DNA of 64,000 nucleotides from Mytilus trossulus (taxonomy: Eukaryota > Mollusca > Bivalvia > Mytilida > Mytilidae). Below are positions 43,095 to 54,360 of this stretch, one piece after another. Where the stretch lies: NCBI RefSeq assembly GCF_036588685.1, contig NC_086383.1, positions 48,504,448 through 48,568,447 on the forward strand. The letters run 5' to 3'. Every line of letters begins with the position of its first letter. Positions within the stretch are counted from its first letter, which is position 1. The translations under genes and the position numbers were made by a program. The notes under the pieces are model-generated. The model made no database searches and was not told the origin of the DNA. It was given only the letters and a program-made list of their open reading frames with translations.

Positions 43095-45395
43095 CTAAAA
43101 TAGAAATTATTCATACTAGTAAGGCATTTAAAATCTACACACATAGGAAAGAACAAGAAAGCTGTGATTTTTGCTTTGTTCCGTATAACTACTAGAATAT
43201 ATGTATAAGAAAGACGTGAGGTCTACATGTACTACAACAACACGTCAAAACAAGATTTGGAGTTTTACGTGTACCTATTATAGTTTCAAGGCTTATTCCG
43301 CCATGCACGTTTTAATTTTTGTCTTCTTTTTTCGATGTTATTTAAAAAATATATATTAGGTAATGCATATAATCAAAGGTAAGCAACTGCCAAAGCAGAT
43401 ACTAGTAGTATACTTCGTATTTAAGAAGAAGTTTAATGTCTTGAGCAAATACACGCAATTGGAGATAGACGAAAATAGAAGAAATAATAAATCCATTGCT
43501 AACGTTTGATATAAGTTAATTATCATACTAAGGTTTTATTATTCATCATATAAAGATCATCAAAATTCAATAATTATATATTGTTTTTAATAGATAATTT
43601 TGCTTAAAGAAAGGGACATCTGTATTCTGTGTTCTGTATTCGTTTTTGTGCAGACGTCACGTTTTCACAAAAATACGTGGCCTTTTGTTAGTCTTGTATT
43701 ATTTTTTATTTTAGTTTCTTGTGTACAATTCGGAGTTTAGTATGTCGTTCATTATCATTGAACTAGTATATATTTGTTTAGGTTAGGGGCCAGTTGAAGG
43801 ACGCTTCCGCGTGTTGGAATTTCCCGTATCATTAAAGACCTATTGGCGATCGTCTGTTTTTGTCTTTTCTATTGTCGGGTTGTTGTCTCTTTGACACATT
43901 CCATTTTTTCCATTTTCAATTTTATTTTTTGTATTCATTGGTTAATATATGTGTGGGTAAAAATAAAGAAAAAAAAATCACAAAAGTCATGTGTTCATCT
44001 TAGTATCAATAACTAAATTATAATAGTAGTACGAGTAGTTGTAATGAGTGTTTTGCATGTTAAAACCTATTGACATATATTTCAACTAAAATCAATCAAT
44101 AAGAAGTAAAAATTGACCCCACACAACATGTCATCGTTACAGAAATTGAACTTGGAGGTTGAGTTTTAAAATAAATAAAATATTCAAATAGCAATTATCT
44201 TCATGAAAATAGTATTTTTGTTTCTTTGGTAAATTTTAGATTTTAAATTTCCTTGTAAGTATTTCAGCACGTGCTCCCTAAATTATACCAAATACTTATG
44301 ATATTACATTCGATAAAGCATTTCAAATTATAGACACTTCTTGTTTTTGAGTAGAATACTTTCGATGGAGTAAGTTTTTAAAAAAAGGTTATCCCAAAAT
44401 GCATGAAACTCCAATGATTTCAACTATCAAAAAGTACATGGTTGATTACAATAAGTTCATATTAAGGTTCAAGTGAGATATTTTCATACACTAAAGTATT
44501 GTCACCCGTCGTCATCCGTATATTCGTTTATTGTACAAATACTTTCTCTCAATAAACTTAGCATACTTAGAATAAGTAAACAATTAACAGTCAATAATGA
44601 GGAATTCAGTTTAACAAATGATTACGATGATCCTCATTGCAAACAAACATGACAGATATGATAAAGAACATGTTGAAAACTGTTGTAGATGGCTAAAACA
44701 AATGTAAGGCGAATTATTCAGAATATTTAGAACTACCTATTAATGTCGGTCTGCACTAAACTGTCAAATGAGTCTTAACGGTTGCTGTCCTTAAATGACT
44801 ATTTGTTAGGTTTTTTTTTTCCTTTTTCTTTTTATCTTTAAATTTATCATAGAATTTAAGGTACGGAATTACAAGTGCATCAATGAAAACCAAGGCAATA
44901 GACAAGAGTCGATTCCCCAAACACAAGCGTGCTGCGTACTAGGCAGTTTCAATATTGTGCCAATTAACTTTTTTCAATTTAAAACCGAAAGCACTGCTGA
45001 CTGGGGTTCGAAACATCCTAATGACAGGTGACAAATCATTAGATATAACTTTTATTTGATTTCACATTTTGGCAATTTTTCAGAGTTGTTAACAGCTTCA
45101 ACGGTTGCTACATAAAAAGTTAGATCACACAAATACTAAACTCCGAGGAAAATAAATGAACGGAAATGATGGATATCGCTAAAAGGAAAATTTATATGAC
45201 ATAAAAAAGAATTATTTTAAACCTGTACACATCCTGACAATGGAAACGCAAAGCACAAAATATCTTCGTTCGAAGGAAAATTTAAAAAAATCTTATATTT
45301 TACACTACATTCCCCCTCTGTTTTGTTTAATAAAACATCATTATTTATAGTCTACAGAAATCAAGTACTTACCTTTGTCGAAAATAGTTCACTTA
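43095..45395 (-). other. Upstream region of gene A, probable 5' UTR intron
   Basis: Bounded by the acceptor at 43095 and candidate donors near 45371 and 45395. Contains an R4 fragment at 43690-43905. No other gene seen. Confidence 0.35.
43690..43905 (-). repeat. R4 dispersed repeat, partial copy
   Basis: 'gttagtcttgtattattttt', 'ctagtatatatttgttta', 'gccagttgaaggacgcttcc', 'tgttgtctctttgacacatt' match R4 in reverse. Confidence 0.65.
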
Positions 45396-45450
45396 CCTCT
45401 GTTAGCAAAAGTAGTCGGTACGCGAACTTTATTAGTTGACAAAGCAATAA
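45396..45450 (-). other. Candidate 5' UTR exon of gene A
   Basis: Minus strand reads GCTAACAGAG|GTAAGT, with a second donor AAAG|GTAAGT 24 bases on. The exon end CTAACAGAG resembles CTAACAAG at the corresponding gene B site (about 51776), which argues for homology. The 5' limit is unknown. Confidence 0.35.
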
Positions 45451-45852
45451 CTATAACATAAAAGTTTACGCAATTTACATGCTCATCGATTTGGGGGATA
45501 GGACATTGCCCAGGAAATTATAATACATACAGGACGTCATATTATTTCCTGAGAAATGATGCAAATAACATCATATTGTCACAATAATAACTGAAAAACA
45601 ACTTGATGTTGCGTAATATAACTTAATGTGGGTCAGTAGTACAGATGTACTCGGATAAAAAAAAATTATACTCTGCCAAAACGAAAACTTTCCAATGCTT
45701 TTTTCCAAAATATGATAAAGGAATGGATTACCGTGCTATTTTTCAATCTATTAGTCGTGAAAAATCGACCAAATTTGTATAGCTGGTGCATAAAAAACTT
45801 TTTTTTTTTATTAAGATAGAATGTTTGAAGCAAAATATGAGAAAAAAGTAAA

Positions 45853-45920
45853 ATCACAAAAATACTGAATCCAGGGAAAATTCGAAATGAAAATTCCAAA
45901 TCAAATCGCAAAGTCAACTG
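45853..45920 (-). repeat. R3 dispersed repeat copy
   Basis: Reverse R3: 'actgaatccagggaaaattc' then 'aaaattccaaatcaaatcgc'. Confidence 0.55.
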
Positions 45921-46364
45921 CCATATTCCTGACTTGATATAGGCATTTTCGAATGTAGAAAATGGTTGATTGAACCTGGTTTTATAGCGTTAAACCTCTT
46001 AGTGCTATAGGTGAAAAGGGAGCAGAATCCTCGGCATTTAGATACCATTACAAACCCATATTTTTTTATTTATTGGGTTTTAATTTTGATGTTGATTATT
46101 TTGTTTTACAAAACGCTTGCAGCTGGGCTTTGCGACCACTTGTAAATTGTTTGAAAAATGTGCTACTGTTGTATCATAGTTTTCAATTTAAAGGAGTATA
46201 TTTAAACAAAACGCATTTGATTAACAGGTCGAACAACTGATGTTCTTTTACCCTGCTGACTGCAATTGGCGATTGCCAAATAAAATTGATCACAAGATGT
46301 AACAAAATTGATCTTAATATAAATTTAATACTAATTAGAAAACAATTAACTTTTGGCCACGATT

Positions 46365-46455
46365 TTATGCAACAAACATAAGGTGCCAATATTTTGTTGG
46401 TACACCAGATCCGGATTTCGACAATAAATGCCTCTTCAGTGATGTTAGGGATCGA
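46365..46455 (-). repeat. R2 dispersed repeat copy
   Basis: 'ccagatccggatttcgacaa', 'taaatgcctcttcagtgatg': R2 in reverse. The ORF over it is repeat-derived. Confidence 0.5.
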
Positions 46456-46554
46456 AACGGTATATATATGCGTGGTTAACAAAGTTTGTGGTAAAAATAT
46501 CTGGTTGACAAATGGACAGATTGATATTTATATGATGAATGCATAATCTTTTAA

Positions 46555-47010
46555 TCATTTTAATTGGGGTCTAGATCTGGAGCTGGCATGTCAGTAATTG
46601 ATTGTAGTCCTTTGTTAATTTATGTATCATTGTCATTTGGTTTATTTCCTTTTGTTACCTATTCTGACATCGGGCTCGAACTTCTTTTGAACTGTTTCAC
46701 TGTGTGTATTGTTAAGTGTTTGTTTTTCTACATTGGCTAGATGTATAAAGGGAGGGTTGATATCTCAAAACAGCTGTTTAACCCTGTTGCATTTTTGAAC
46801 CTGTCCCAATCAGGTGCCTCTGGCCTTTGTAAGTCTTGTATGATTTTTAAATCTAGTTTCTTTTAAATATTTCGGAGTTTTTTTTAAGGGGCCGGCGGAA
46901 GAACGACTCCATCTGCGGGATTTTCTCACTGCATTGAAAACCCACCGGTGGTATCCGGATGTTATCTGCACTTTGGTCAGGTTGCTGTCTCTTTGACACA
47001 TTCCCCATAT
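46555..47010 (-). repeat. R4 dispersed repeat, near full-length copy
   Basis: Reverse counterpart of 4.2-4.69 kb: 'gatctggagctggcatgtca', 'ggtgcctctggcctttgtaa', 'aaggggccggcggaagaacg', 'gctgtctctttgacacattc'. Confidence 0.7.
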
Positions 47011-47121
47011 CATCGTATTGGACTCAGATCGGGCTAAATACTAATTGTTTATCTTCTATATGACCAGTTGTGCTTGCCCTAAGGTAGGGTAACATAATAT
47101 TGGTGTTTGTATTGCTTGTAT

Positions 47122-47287
47122 TTCAGGAATGACTGTTATATTTTTTTCTGTCTATGAAGAATTAATATAAAAAATGTGGTACACACTGAATAACGCGCGT
47201 AGCGGTTTTTTTTAAGTGTTCACCACATTTTTTTAATATTATTTCGAATAAACAGAAAAAAATATTGTAGTCATTTCTTATAATTTA
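47122..47287. repeat. Imperfect palindrome about 165 bp (hairpin MITE)
   Basis: The left arm 'gaatgactgttatatttttt', 'ctgtctatga' and 'aatataaaaaatgtggt' pairs with the reverse complement of the right arm ('gaaatgactacaatattttt', 'ctgtttattc', 'aatattaaaaaaatgtggt'). The short centre is GC-richer ('aataacgcgcgtagcgg'). No ORF. Confidence 0.65.
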
Positions 47288-48344
47288 ATTCTAAAATCTA
47301 TTTTAAACCAAAGTAAACCATGAAAAAACGTTGATGACGTCACGGTCACATGACAAAAATATGCCTGTAGGCTGATAACAGAACAACGTCAGTCAATTAG
47401 AAGACGCGTTACATCCCAAATTAAATTATTATTCTATATCTTTCTAAATGGTGTTGGTCGTGATTTGTTTTTGCCGTGATATTGTCCGTTTGTTTTCAAC
47501 TTTTATGTAAAAAGATTTCTGTATATTACCCTTTAGATATTATATTTCTTATGTTTCAGGTTGATGTTACTTTGACATTCATCTCAAATTTCATTTTGTT
47601 CACACGTCAATATTTGGCATGGCTGTATTTTCAACTGTTACTTGAACTCTCTACTCAAGTGCACGTCATTTATTGTTTGTTATTTTTATGTTGTTTTAAA
47701 CAAGACCAATCATCATTATTTGATGGTTTGATCTAACTTTAATTTGTTTATTGCATATATATCTGTAAGATTTCAAACCAAATCAGCTACCATGTCATTT
47801 TGTATAAGAAAACCGATTTAGGACAACAATAACAAAAAAAATCAAGTTTGGAAAGCATCAAAACCACGAGGGCCGATTCATATACTTGCCCTTTGGACAT
47901 TTAAGGAAAGATATATAATTGGTAAACATTCAACATCTTATTTTTATATTAAACAAAGCAACCAAAAACAGTGAAAAGTCAATTACATATTGGAATGGCA
48001 CTTTAGTTTGAGAGCAGTTACTACTTTTTCTGAACACAACATAATATTTATAAGAATTTCAATTGTGACATACTTTGTGGGTTAACTGTAAACATGAGAA
48101 CATGAAAATATCAAAGAAATTACAAAAATCAATACCCAATGGAACTTCATAACAACTATATTCGTAAGAATTGAAAGAGACGATATGCGTGAAGCAATTC
48201 TTACGGGTGGAGCCAGATCTGCTTAATATTCCGAAGCACCAGAGATTCCTATTTATTATTGTTTAAAATACTATTTGTCTTTTCGCCGTTTGTTCTTTTT
48301 CGCAATGACAAAAGTTCTTTTTCGGCTTATGTAGATATAGATAA

Positions 48345-48415
48345 TCTAGGAAGATATGGTATAAGTGCCAAAAAGACAAAACGACAAACGACAACTACTG
48401 AACATCAGATGTTTG
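48345..48415 (+). repeat. R1-related fragment
   Basis: 'aggaagatatggtataagtg', 'ccaaaaagacaaaacgac', 'gacaactactgaacatcaga'. Confidence 0.4.
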
Positions 48416-48624
48416 AATATCCTTTTTGTACCTTTCGCCTCTTTTTCAAACTCATATTGACTAACCTAGTCCAAGAAATTAAGAAGTACTGTAAATCTTG
48501 CGTTTGTATTGCTCCTGCTCGGATAACTTCAATAACATATTTTAGGAAAAAGTTAATTTCATTATACGTAAATGATACCTTAACGTAACAAAAATCACTA
48601 ATCGGCTTTAAGAAGTCAATAATA

Positions 48625-48736
48625 AGTAATATTAGTCTTGCAATATTTATTTATAATACATAACGAATTTTTTCTATGCTGGCTACTTTTGATGTGTTTT
48701 TGTAGAGGTATCTTGTGTTGTTTCTTATCCTTTCAT
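48625..48736 (-). other. Gene B terminal non-coding exon
   Basis: A strong acceptor TTCTATTTTCAG ends just before 48736. The exon has no long frame and is closed by an AATAAA at 48646-48651. It pairs with the donor ATG|GTAAGT at 49717, which lies nine bases past the gene B stop. An intron after the stop codon is unusual but all signals are good. Confidence 0.5.
48646..48651 (-). terminator. Poly(A) signal AATAAA of gene B
   Basis: Minus-strand AATAAA about 85 bases into the terminal exon of gene B. Confidence 0.45.
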
Positions 48737-48969
48737 CTGAAAATAGAAATAAAATATTATTCAATACCGTGTAACATAAATACACTCAAAGTGGTCTAAA
48801 TATGCAATTAAAACCATACAATAAAAGACCCATTAAAGTCGTTCGGCTGTTGTCTGCTCTATGGTTGGGTTGTTGTTTCTTGACAGATTCCCCATTTCAA
48901 TTGTCAATTTTACATGTATACAACTGTTCTTTAAAAACAGGGTTGATGTCCATTTTGTAAGCCTTAAAT

Positions 48970-49130
48970 ATAGGAAAATGTGGTGTGAGTGTCAATGAGA
49001 CAACTTTCCATCCAAATAAAAATTTATAATAGAAAACCATTATAGGTCAATGTACGGCTTTTAACACGGAGTCTTGGCTCACACCGAACAGCAAGTTATA
49101 AAGGGCCCAACAATAACTAGTGTAAAACCA
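48970..49130 (+). repeat. R1-related repeat in gene B 3' UTR intron
   Basis: 'gtgtgagtgtcaatgagaca', 'ggtcaatgtacggcttttaa', 'cacggagtcttggctcacac', 'actagtgtaaaaccatt'. Confidence 0.6.
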
Positions 49131-49716
49131 TTTTTTTTGTCTTAAAGCGTTTTCATGACCATCGATTTTGATTCATTGTAAAAAGAGGATTAAACTTGAT
49201 TGTTTTGTAGAATAGAAATGTATTTCTAATTAAACAATATTTCATATTATACATATCGGCAATGAGGGTTTTATAAAAATTTGGTTTTTTAAACTGTTAC
49301 GTAATTTTGAATTACAAGAAAATTACAACAGGTTGGTAATGTGACACGAAAACATATTTTTAAATCCTCATGATAAATTTTATAAAACTGTGTGATAACG
49401 TTCAACAATATTCAATAAAGGCAAGAGTAGCATACCGCTGTTCGAAATTCATAAATCGATTGAGAAATAAACAAAATCGGGGTTACAAACTAAAACTAAG
49501 GGAAACACATCAAATATAACCTACATCAATGAATTTCCAAACTTAATAATTAAAGCATTTGTTATAACTAAACATTGACTTCAAACGAAACGATCAGTAC
49601 AGTAAACAGACTTTGAAATGATAGAAACTATTTTTTTCAAAAGTTTAGATTTTACATCACCCTTTCAACTCCACCTAACTAAGTTGTACTGGGTTTAAAA
49701 TTATATAGAAACTTAC

Positions 49717-49799
49717 CATGAATGTTCAACAGGTGTCTTGGTCAGTTAGGAGATATTTCTTGGTGTTGCTAAACTCACTGGCAGTGACTCTACCATCAC
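49717..49799 (-). CDS. Gene B exon 3 (EF-hand second half, C-terminus)
   Basis: Acceptor 'actcatttcag' then GTGATGG. Joined to the phase-1 G of exon 2 it completes a canonical EF-hand loop DQNGDGRVTASE (residues 178-189), then FSNTKKYLLTDQDTC and TGA at 49726-49728. The last nine bases to the donor ATG|GTAAGT are untranslated. The terminal Cys204 probably pairs with Cys139 in exon 2. Confidence 0.78.
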
Positions 49800-50050
49800 C
49801 TGAAATGAGTTAAAAATAATTAATTAGTTGGAAAACAATTCAGAGATATTTTTTAGCAAATCCGTAAACAAACACATGCATAAAACTAAATGTTGTATGA
49901 GATGATATGATAAATTGAAAAATAATTAATTGACGGCAAATGATGTGTTTTACTACATGGGTATTATATTGGTTAGAAAAACCGTAATGGTATCTAAAGA
50001 GTTATGTCCCTTACCGTAAATCGATCTTAAGTATTACACAATGAACTCAC

Positions 50051-50210
50051 CATTTTGATCTAAACGCTTGAAAACCATCATGTTGTCAGGTTCACGTCCA
50101 CGCTCTTGTATATGATATGCAAGATCTGCAGGAGTAAAGTGTCCACTGCCTGCATAGTCGTATTCTGAATATTTGCATGGTAAATAAACCAATTCTCCTC
50201 TCCAATTAAA
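50051..50210 (-). CDS. Gene B exon 2 (EF-hand region)
   Basis: 160 bases between acceptor 'gtctttacag' and donor AATG|GTGAGT. It enters in phase 0 and leaves in phase 1. It encodes FNWRGELVYLPC (Cys139), a first EF-like loop DYAGSGHFTPAD (residues 145-156: Asp at position 1, Gly at 6, Asp at 12, weak at 3 and 5), a linker helix, and the entry to the second loop. Length and splice phases are identical to gene A exon 2. Confidence 0.78.
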
Positions 50211-50340
50211 CTGTAAAGACATAAACCAAATACATGTACTTATAAAGCATGTCTTTGTTTTGTTATGAGAAACATTGGAACGCAATGAATAATCAACCTG
50301 AAACACGATCAAGTTAGTTTGTGTACGCTTTTACGGATGT

Positions 50341-50740
50341 ATTCAATTCAATTCGGTATTTTATTTAAGTCTCATCTCTCAATAATATATAATAAATCAT
50401 TACACTAAATGTAAAAATATATAAATATAGAAAGATAGGCATTCTATACAGAATAACAATAGAGTATAACATGAGATATTGTATAAAAAAAAATCCTCTA
50501 TTATAAAACATATTGACAATAACATTATTTACAGTATAAAACATTTCTACGTCTATTTAAAATAAGATTACAGGCTTTGGCACAGCAACGAATCATATTA
50601 TTATCTGTTAATAAAAACACTAATGTCTGTTTATTATCAATAGATATCAAATCACTTTTAAAATTTGTTGCTTCATCAAAAAAAAAATCGTCATATAAAG
50701 GACACGATAAAATGACATTCATCCTCTAAAACATATGTAT
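50341..50740 (-). mobile_element. 5'-truncated LINE copy in gene B intron 1
   Basis: The minus strand reads EDECHF, then after a frameshift LSCPLYDDF and LLTDNNMIRCCAKACN. This corresponds to EDEFHFVLQCESYRDL and the following tail of the ORF2 at 35.8-39.2 kb. The 3' end carries the same AATTG-type pentamer tail (plus strand 'attcaattcaattc' at 50341-50354). It is a related but not identical family and is non-functional. Confidence 0.7.
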
Positions 50741-50986
50741 GTTTATACATTGCAATCCTTTTTTTAATTCCATTATCTATAATGAAACAAATCTGTTCAA
50801 TACATTTTGGACTCTAGTCAATATCCATGAAGATACAATTATTGTCGCTGTGCGCGTCTGATACAGTAAAACTGATACTAAGACGGAATGATATGATGTG
50901 ATTCATGTATCTTTATTTTGTTTTATAATGCAAAACTTATTTCTTGTATTTTTTTAAACGTATAGATAAGCTTAACAACATCTTAC

Positions 50987-51367
50987 CTCATTTTCACTGG
51001 GAAATACATTACATATGTTGTCACAGTACCACATACATCGTTTATTGACACATGATCCACCGCATATGTCATCAGCTACACATGTTTCTTCTCCTGCTAA
51101 TTCTGCTTGCATTTTCTTTGCTTTGTACTTATCGTATACTTGTTTAGCTATGAACAGAGCAGGGTTGGTAATTATAGCCACTTTCGTAAGGGTTTTGATA
51201 GTGCCCTTGATTACATGACCAATTTTCCGTATAAGGCGCCTACCTCGAATTCTGGGTACAACCTTTCTTATAAATCTCCGCCCTCTTACTCTAACCCTCC
51301 ATGCTTCGCAATCCTCTAAGAGGAAGACGAGTACTAAAGATAGTAAAAGAACCCACGCGATTTTCAT
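50987..51367 (-). CDS. Gene B exon 1: secreted cationic / six-cysteine / EF-hand protein (204 aa in total)
   Basis: Main exon of an intact three-exon gene (exons 51367-50987, 50210-50051, 49799-49726; 615 bases, 204 aa). ATG lies right after the acceptor ATTTTAG, so the 5' UTR is spliced. Residues 1-22 (MKIAWVLLLSLVLVFLLEDC plus EA) form the signal peptide. 24-62 is highly basic (RRFIRKVVPRIRGRRLIRK) and amphipathic. 63-92 is a Lys-rich helix. Six Cys follow at 96, 102, 106, 111, 115 and 119 (C-x5-C-x3-C-x4-C-x3-C-x3-C). The donor GAG|GTAAGA ends the exon in phase 0. EF-hands follow in exons 2-3. I do not recognise a named family. A membrane- or microbe-binding basic arm coupled to a calcium-sensing, disulfide-rich body is the natural reading. 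Roles in haemolymph defence or in mineral/matrix binding are both possible. Gene A, 8 kb away on the same strand, is its truncated paralogue. Confidence 0.78.
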
Positions 51368-51775
51368 CTAAAATATAAAAAAAAATACAAATGAACGCCG
51401 TTGTAGGTCTCCCGTAAGTGTTAAAGATAGAACAGGAATATATTAATGTTGGCGTTTATTTGTATTTATCGTAGAATTTAATATATAAAATATAATAGGT
51501 GTTGTACTCATTTACTCAAATAAACTAAGTCAAAGACTTTCTTGTATGAATACCCCACGTCTTGTCATGATGTCCGAACAATTAAATAAAAAAAAAATCA
51601 AATGATTGGTTATATATATATACAATAACAAAAGGCAATAGTATTAAACCATGTTTCGTAATTTTTACTCTTAATGTTTCTATTAACAACCTTTTAGACA
51701 CCAAAAAAAAATTTCATTTGATTTTTTTAATCTAAACATAAATAAAAAAATTATATATATATTACCTTGTTAGTA

Positions 51776-51815
51776 TTTATCTTCTAACTGCGAATGAACA
51801 GTATAATAGTAAATG
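51776..51815 (-). other. Candidate 5' UTR exon of gene B
   Basis: Minus strand ...GATAAATACTAACAAG|GTAATA about 410 bases before the coding exon, with a TATA-like TTTAAAAG about 30 bases upstream of the presumed start (near 51842-51850). The donor is weak (GTAATA). Confidence 0.3.
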
Positions 51816-51850
51816 AACATTACTGTTGTTACTTTTAAACACAGTGTTCT

Positions 51851-53050
51851 ATTGATAAATGTGTATTAAATTTCCAGATTTCAAATTTTACCTTGAAATA
51901 CATATAACTATTTGGAACGTCGCATGTCATTGAACTCAACATTATTGGAATGACAGATGATAACAGATTAATTCTTTGAAAACACTATTTTTTTATTTTG
52001 TGACAAGTATGATTTTCTTCAATTTTTTCACATAAAAATATTAAAACTTAGTTAATGATATTCAATTTTGACAAATTCAAAGAAATAAATCTTTTCGTTT
52101 GAAATCTAAATTAAATAACTAAAAAGTTCAATTTTCGTTTATGTTGCAATTTATGAGCCTTTTACGAATACGTTTGTATTACATATATTCATCACATTTA
52201 TAAAAATTAATCGTTGGCCCTCTCAAAAAGAGCAGGAAAAATGAAAATAAATGTCATCTACTATTGTTAAGAAATTCTAAGAAATGTTATTTTTTTTATA
52301 TTTTCACATGTCTTGATTTCTTCAGAAATTTTTAGTGTGACAACATGAAAATAGAGGCTCCAAAAAAACTGTGCCACTCACCTGATTCTGTTTGGTTTTG
52401 GAAATCAAGTAAAAATAGAATTGAATCATAACATAAAGTCTTATTATTGATAATGCAAACTAAGTTTAATATTGGCCCCGTCATTTTACCAAAAGAAGAC
52501 ATTAGTAAATTTTACAGACATTAACAATATTTTCTTTAAAAGGATAATAACTCCAATAAAATTACAATTGACAATTTTGCTTGAAGACTTTTGTGTGGAT
52601 CTTCTTTTTTGAAATTTTACTAGTGAACATTTCATCTCAATCTATAAAGATAGATGTCCGTTGTTAAACTTAGTTCTGCTTTGGCATCTTGAATGATTGA
52701 TTTGCTGCAAAGTAACAACAATTGGTTAGCTGCTCATAAAAACATTCCTGACAAGTGTGGTTTCATTTCAGAAGTGGTTTATTAAAAAAAGGCATCTGTA
52801 TTGTCCATTTGGTCCTATGTTAAACGAGGTCCCCCGCTAGCGAACATATTTGATGAAAGATCCGCTACAAAGAAACAACACTTGGTCAGCACCTCGTAAG
52901 GAATGTTTGGTTTCATTCCATTTAGTGATTCTTTTAAAGAAGTTCAAAATGTAAAAGGTTAACGACGACGACGGACAATTAAAGGCATCTGTATTGTCCA
53001 TTTGGTCCTATGTTTAAAAATCTCAGCAAATATCGCGCTTTTAATATCCC
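51851..53050. other. No supported gene
   Basis: A+T-rich. 'aaggcatctgtattgtccat' plus 'ttggtcctatgtt' occurs twice (about 52790 and 52983). No RNA gene or ORF of note. Confidence 0.35.
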
Positions 53051-53056
53051 AACTTC

Positions 53057-53430
53057 AAAGAGGGACGAAAGATACCATAGGGACAGTTTAATTCTCATAA
53101 ATTGAAAATAAACTGACTATCCCTGGCAAAAAAATGAAAGAAGAAAAACAGACAAATGTAAGAACACATGAAACAACTTAGAAAACAAAAGAATAACAAC
53201 CTTAGACCCCATCAAAACAAGGGATAATCTCAGGTGCTCCGAAAGGATAAGCATATCATGCTCCACATGTAGCACCCGTCGTGTTGCTTATGTTATAACA
53301 AATCCGGTATATAGTATAATTCAGTAGGTCGCATTGATGAAAGGACAGGGGATTGTAGTTACGACGTTAGAAACATATTTGATATCATTTGTAAAACGGT
53401 TATTCCATAACGGTCATCAAATCGTAATGT
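53057..53430 (-). mobile_element. Penelope-like element 3' end fragment
   Basis: Matches the 3' non-coding part of the Penelope-like copy at 60.18-60.55 kb: 'gagggacgaaagataccata', 'ctcaggtgctccgaaaggat', 'ctccacatgtagcacccgtc', 'gtaaaacggttattccataa'. No RT left. Confidence 0.65.
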
Positions 53431-54064
53431 AAATGAATCTATATTTCCATTATGCTTGAATTAAAAAATAAATAATGATGATTGTTAATCGTAACTTTTA
53501 GCTTTATATGTAATTTCGTGACGATCAGCTTAGCCCATATAGGTAGAGGATGTGGGAGATCCCAGATAGAATAATTGACATTCGAAAGCGAAACATGCAA
53601 TCCTTATCAGTTAAAAATTCGAACCCACACTTAGATTAGTTGAACAATTTAGACAATTGAGCCATCTTCTCGAAATACAAAAGTCATATCTGTGATTAAA
53701 ACTCATACTTACAATTTGGCTTAATTACAATGCATTGCTTTTGAAGAGGTGATTATAACTTATTTCCATTTTGGAATAAATTGGTCTGAAAGACTCTGTT
53801 CAATGACAGCGTTCAGTCATAACCTATTGTAAAAAGTGTATGCTTACCATACATTCATATATATGCCACATCAATAAAATCATTGTTGAATACACGAGAT
53901 CAATTTAGATTTTATTTTATTTATATGTGATGTAGTCTATAACAACTGAAAAATAGAGCTTTCTACCTTTTGTGTCTTCAACCATTGTAGTACATCCTTG
54001 TTCGCCATTAACGGAAAAGTTCGATTTCGATGTGCCAATCTTTAAAAGGCCTATTTATAGATAT

Positions 54065-54310
54065 ATATGAAGATGTGATATGATAGTCAATGAGACAACT
54101 CTCCACCCAAGTCAAAATTCATAAAAGTAAACCATTATAGGTCCTTAAACACAGAGCCTTGGATCACACCGATCAGAAAGCTATATAGCGCCTAAAATAC
54201 TAGACTAAGTGTTAAACCATTTAAACTGAAAAATAAACGGTATAATCTATATAAAAATGAGAAACGAAAATCACTTATGAACCACATAAATAGACGAACC
54301 TAAGATTCCT
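54065..54310 (+). repeat. R1 dispersed repeat, diverged copy
   Basis: 'gaagatgtgatatgatagtc', 'aatgagacaactctccaccc', 'accattataggtccttaaac', 'gaaccacataaatagacgaa'. Confidence 0.6.
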
Positions 54311-54360
54311 CATGAATGTGAATTTCAAAATTTCGAAATGCATTTTATTGAAAAGTACCA

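Noticed and set aside
46183..46482. Minus-strand ORF of 99 codons
   Set aside because: Overlaps R2 in reverse and has no independent support.
53540..53700. Possible tRNA-like or SINE head ('ttagcccatataggtagagg' ... 'aaattcgaacccacac')
   Set aside because: I could not fold a cloverleaf, and A/B box spacing does not fit.
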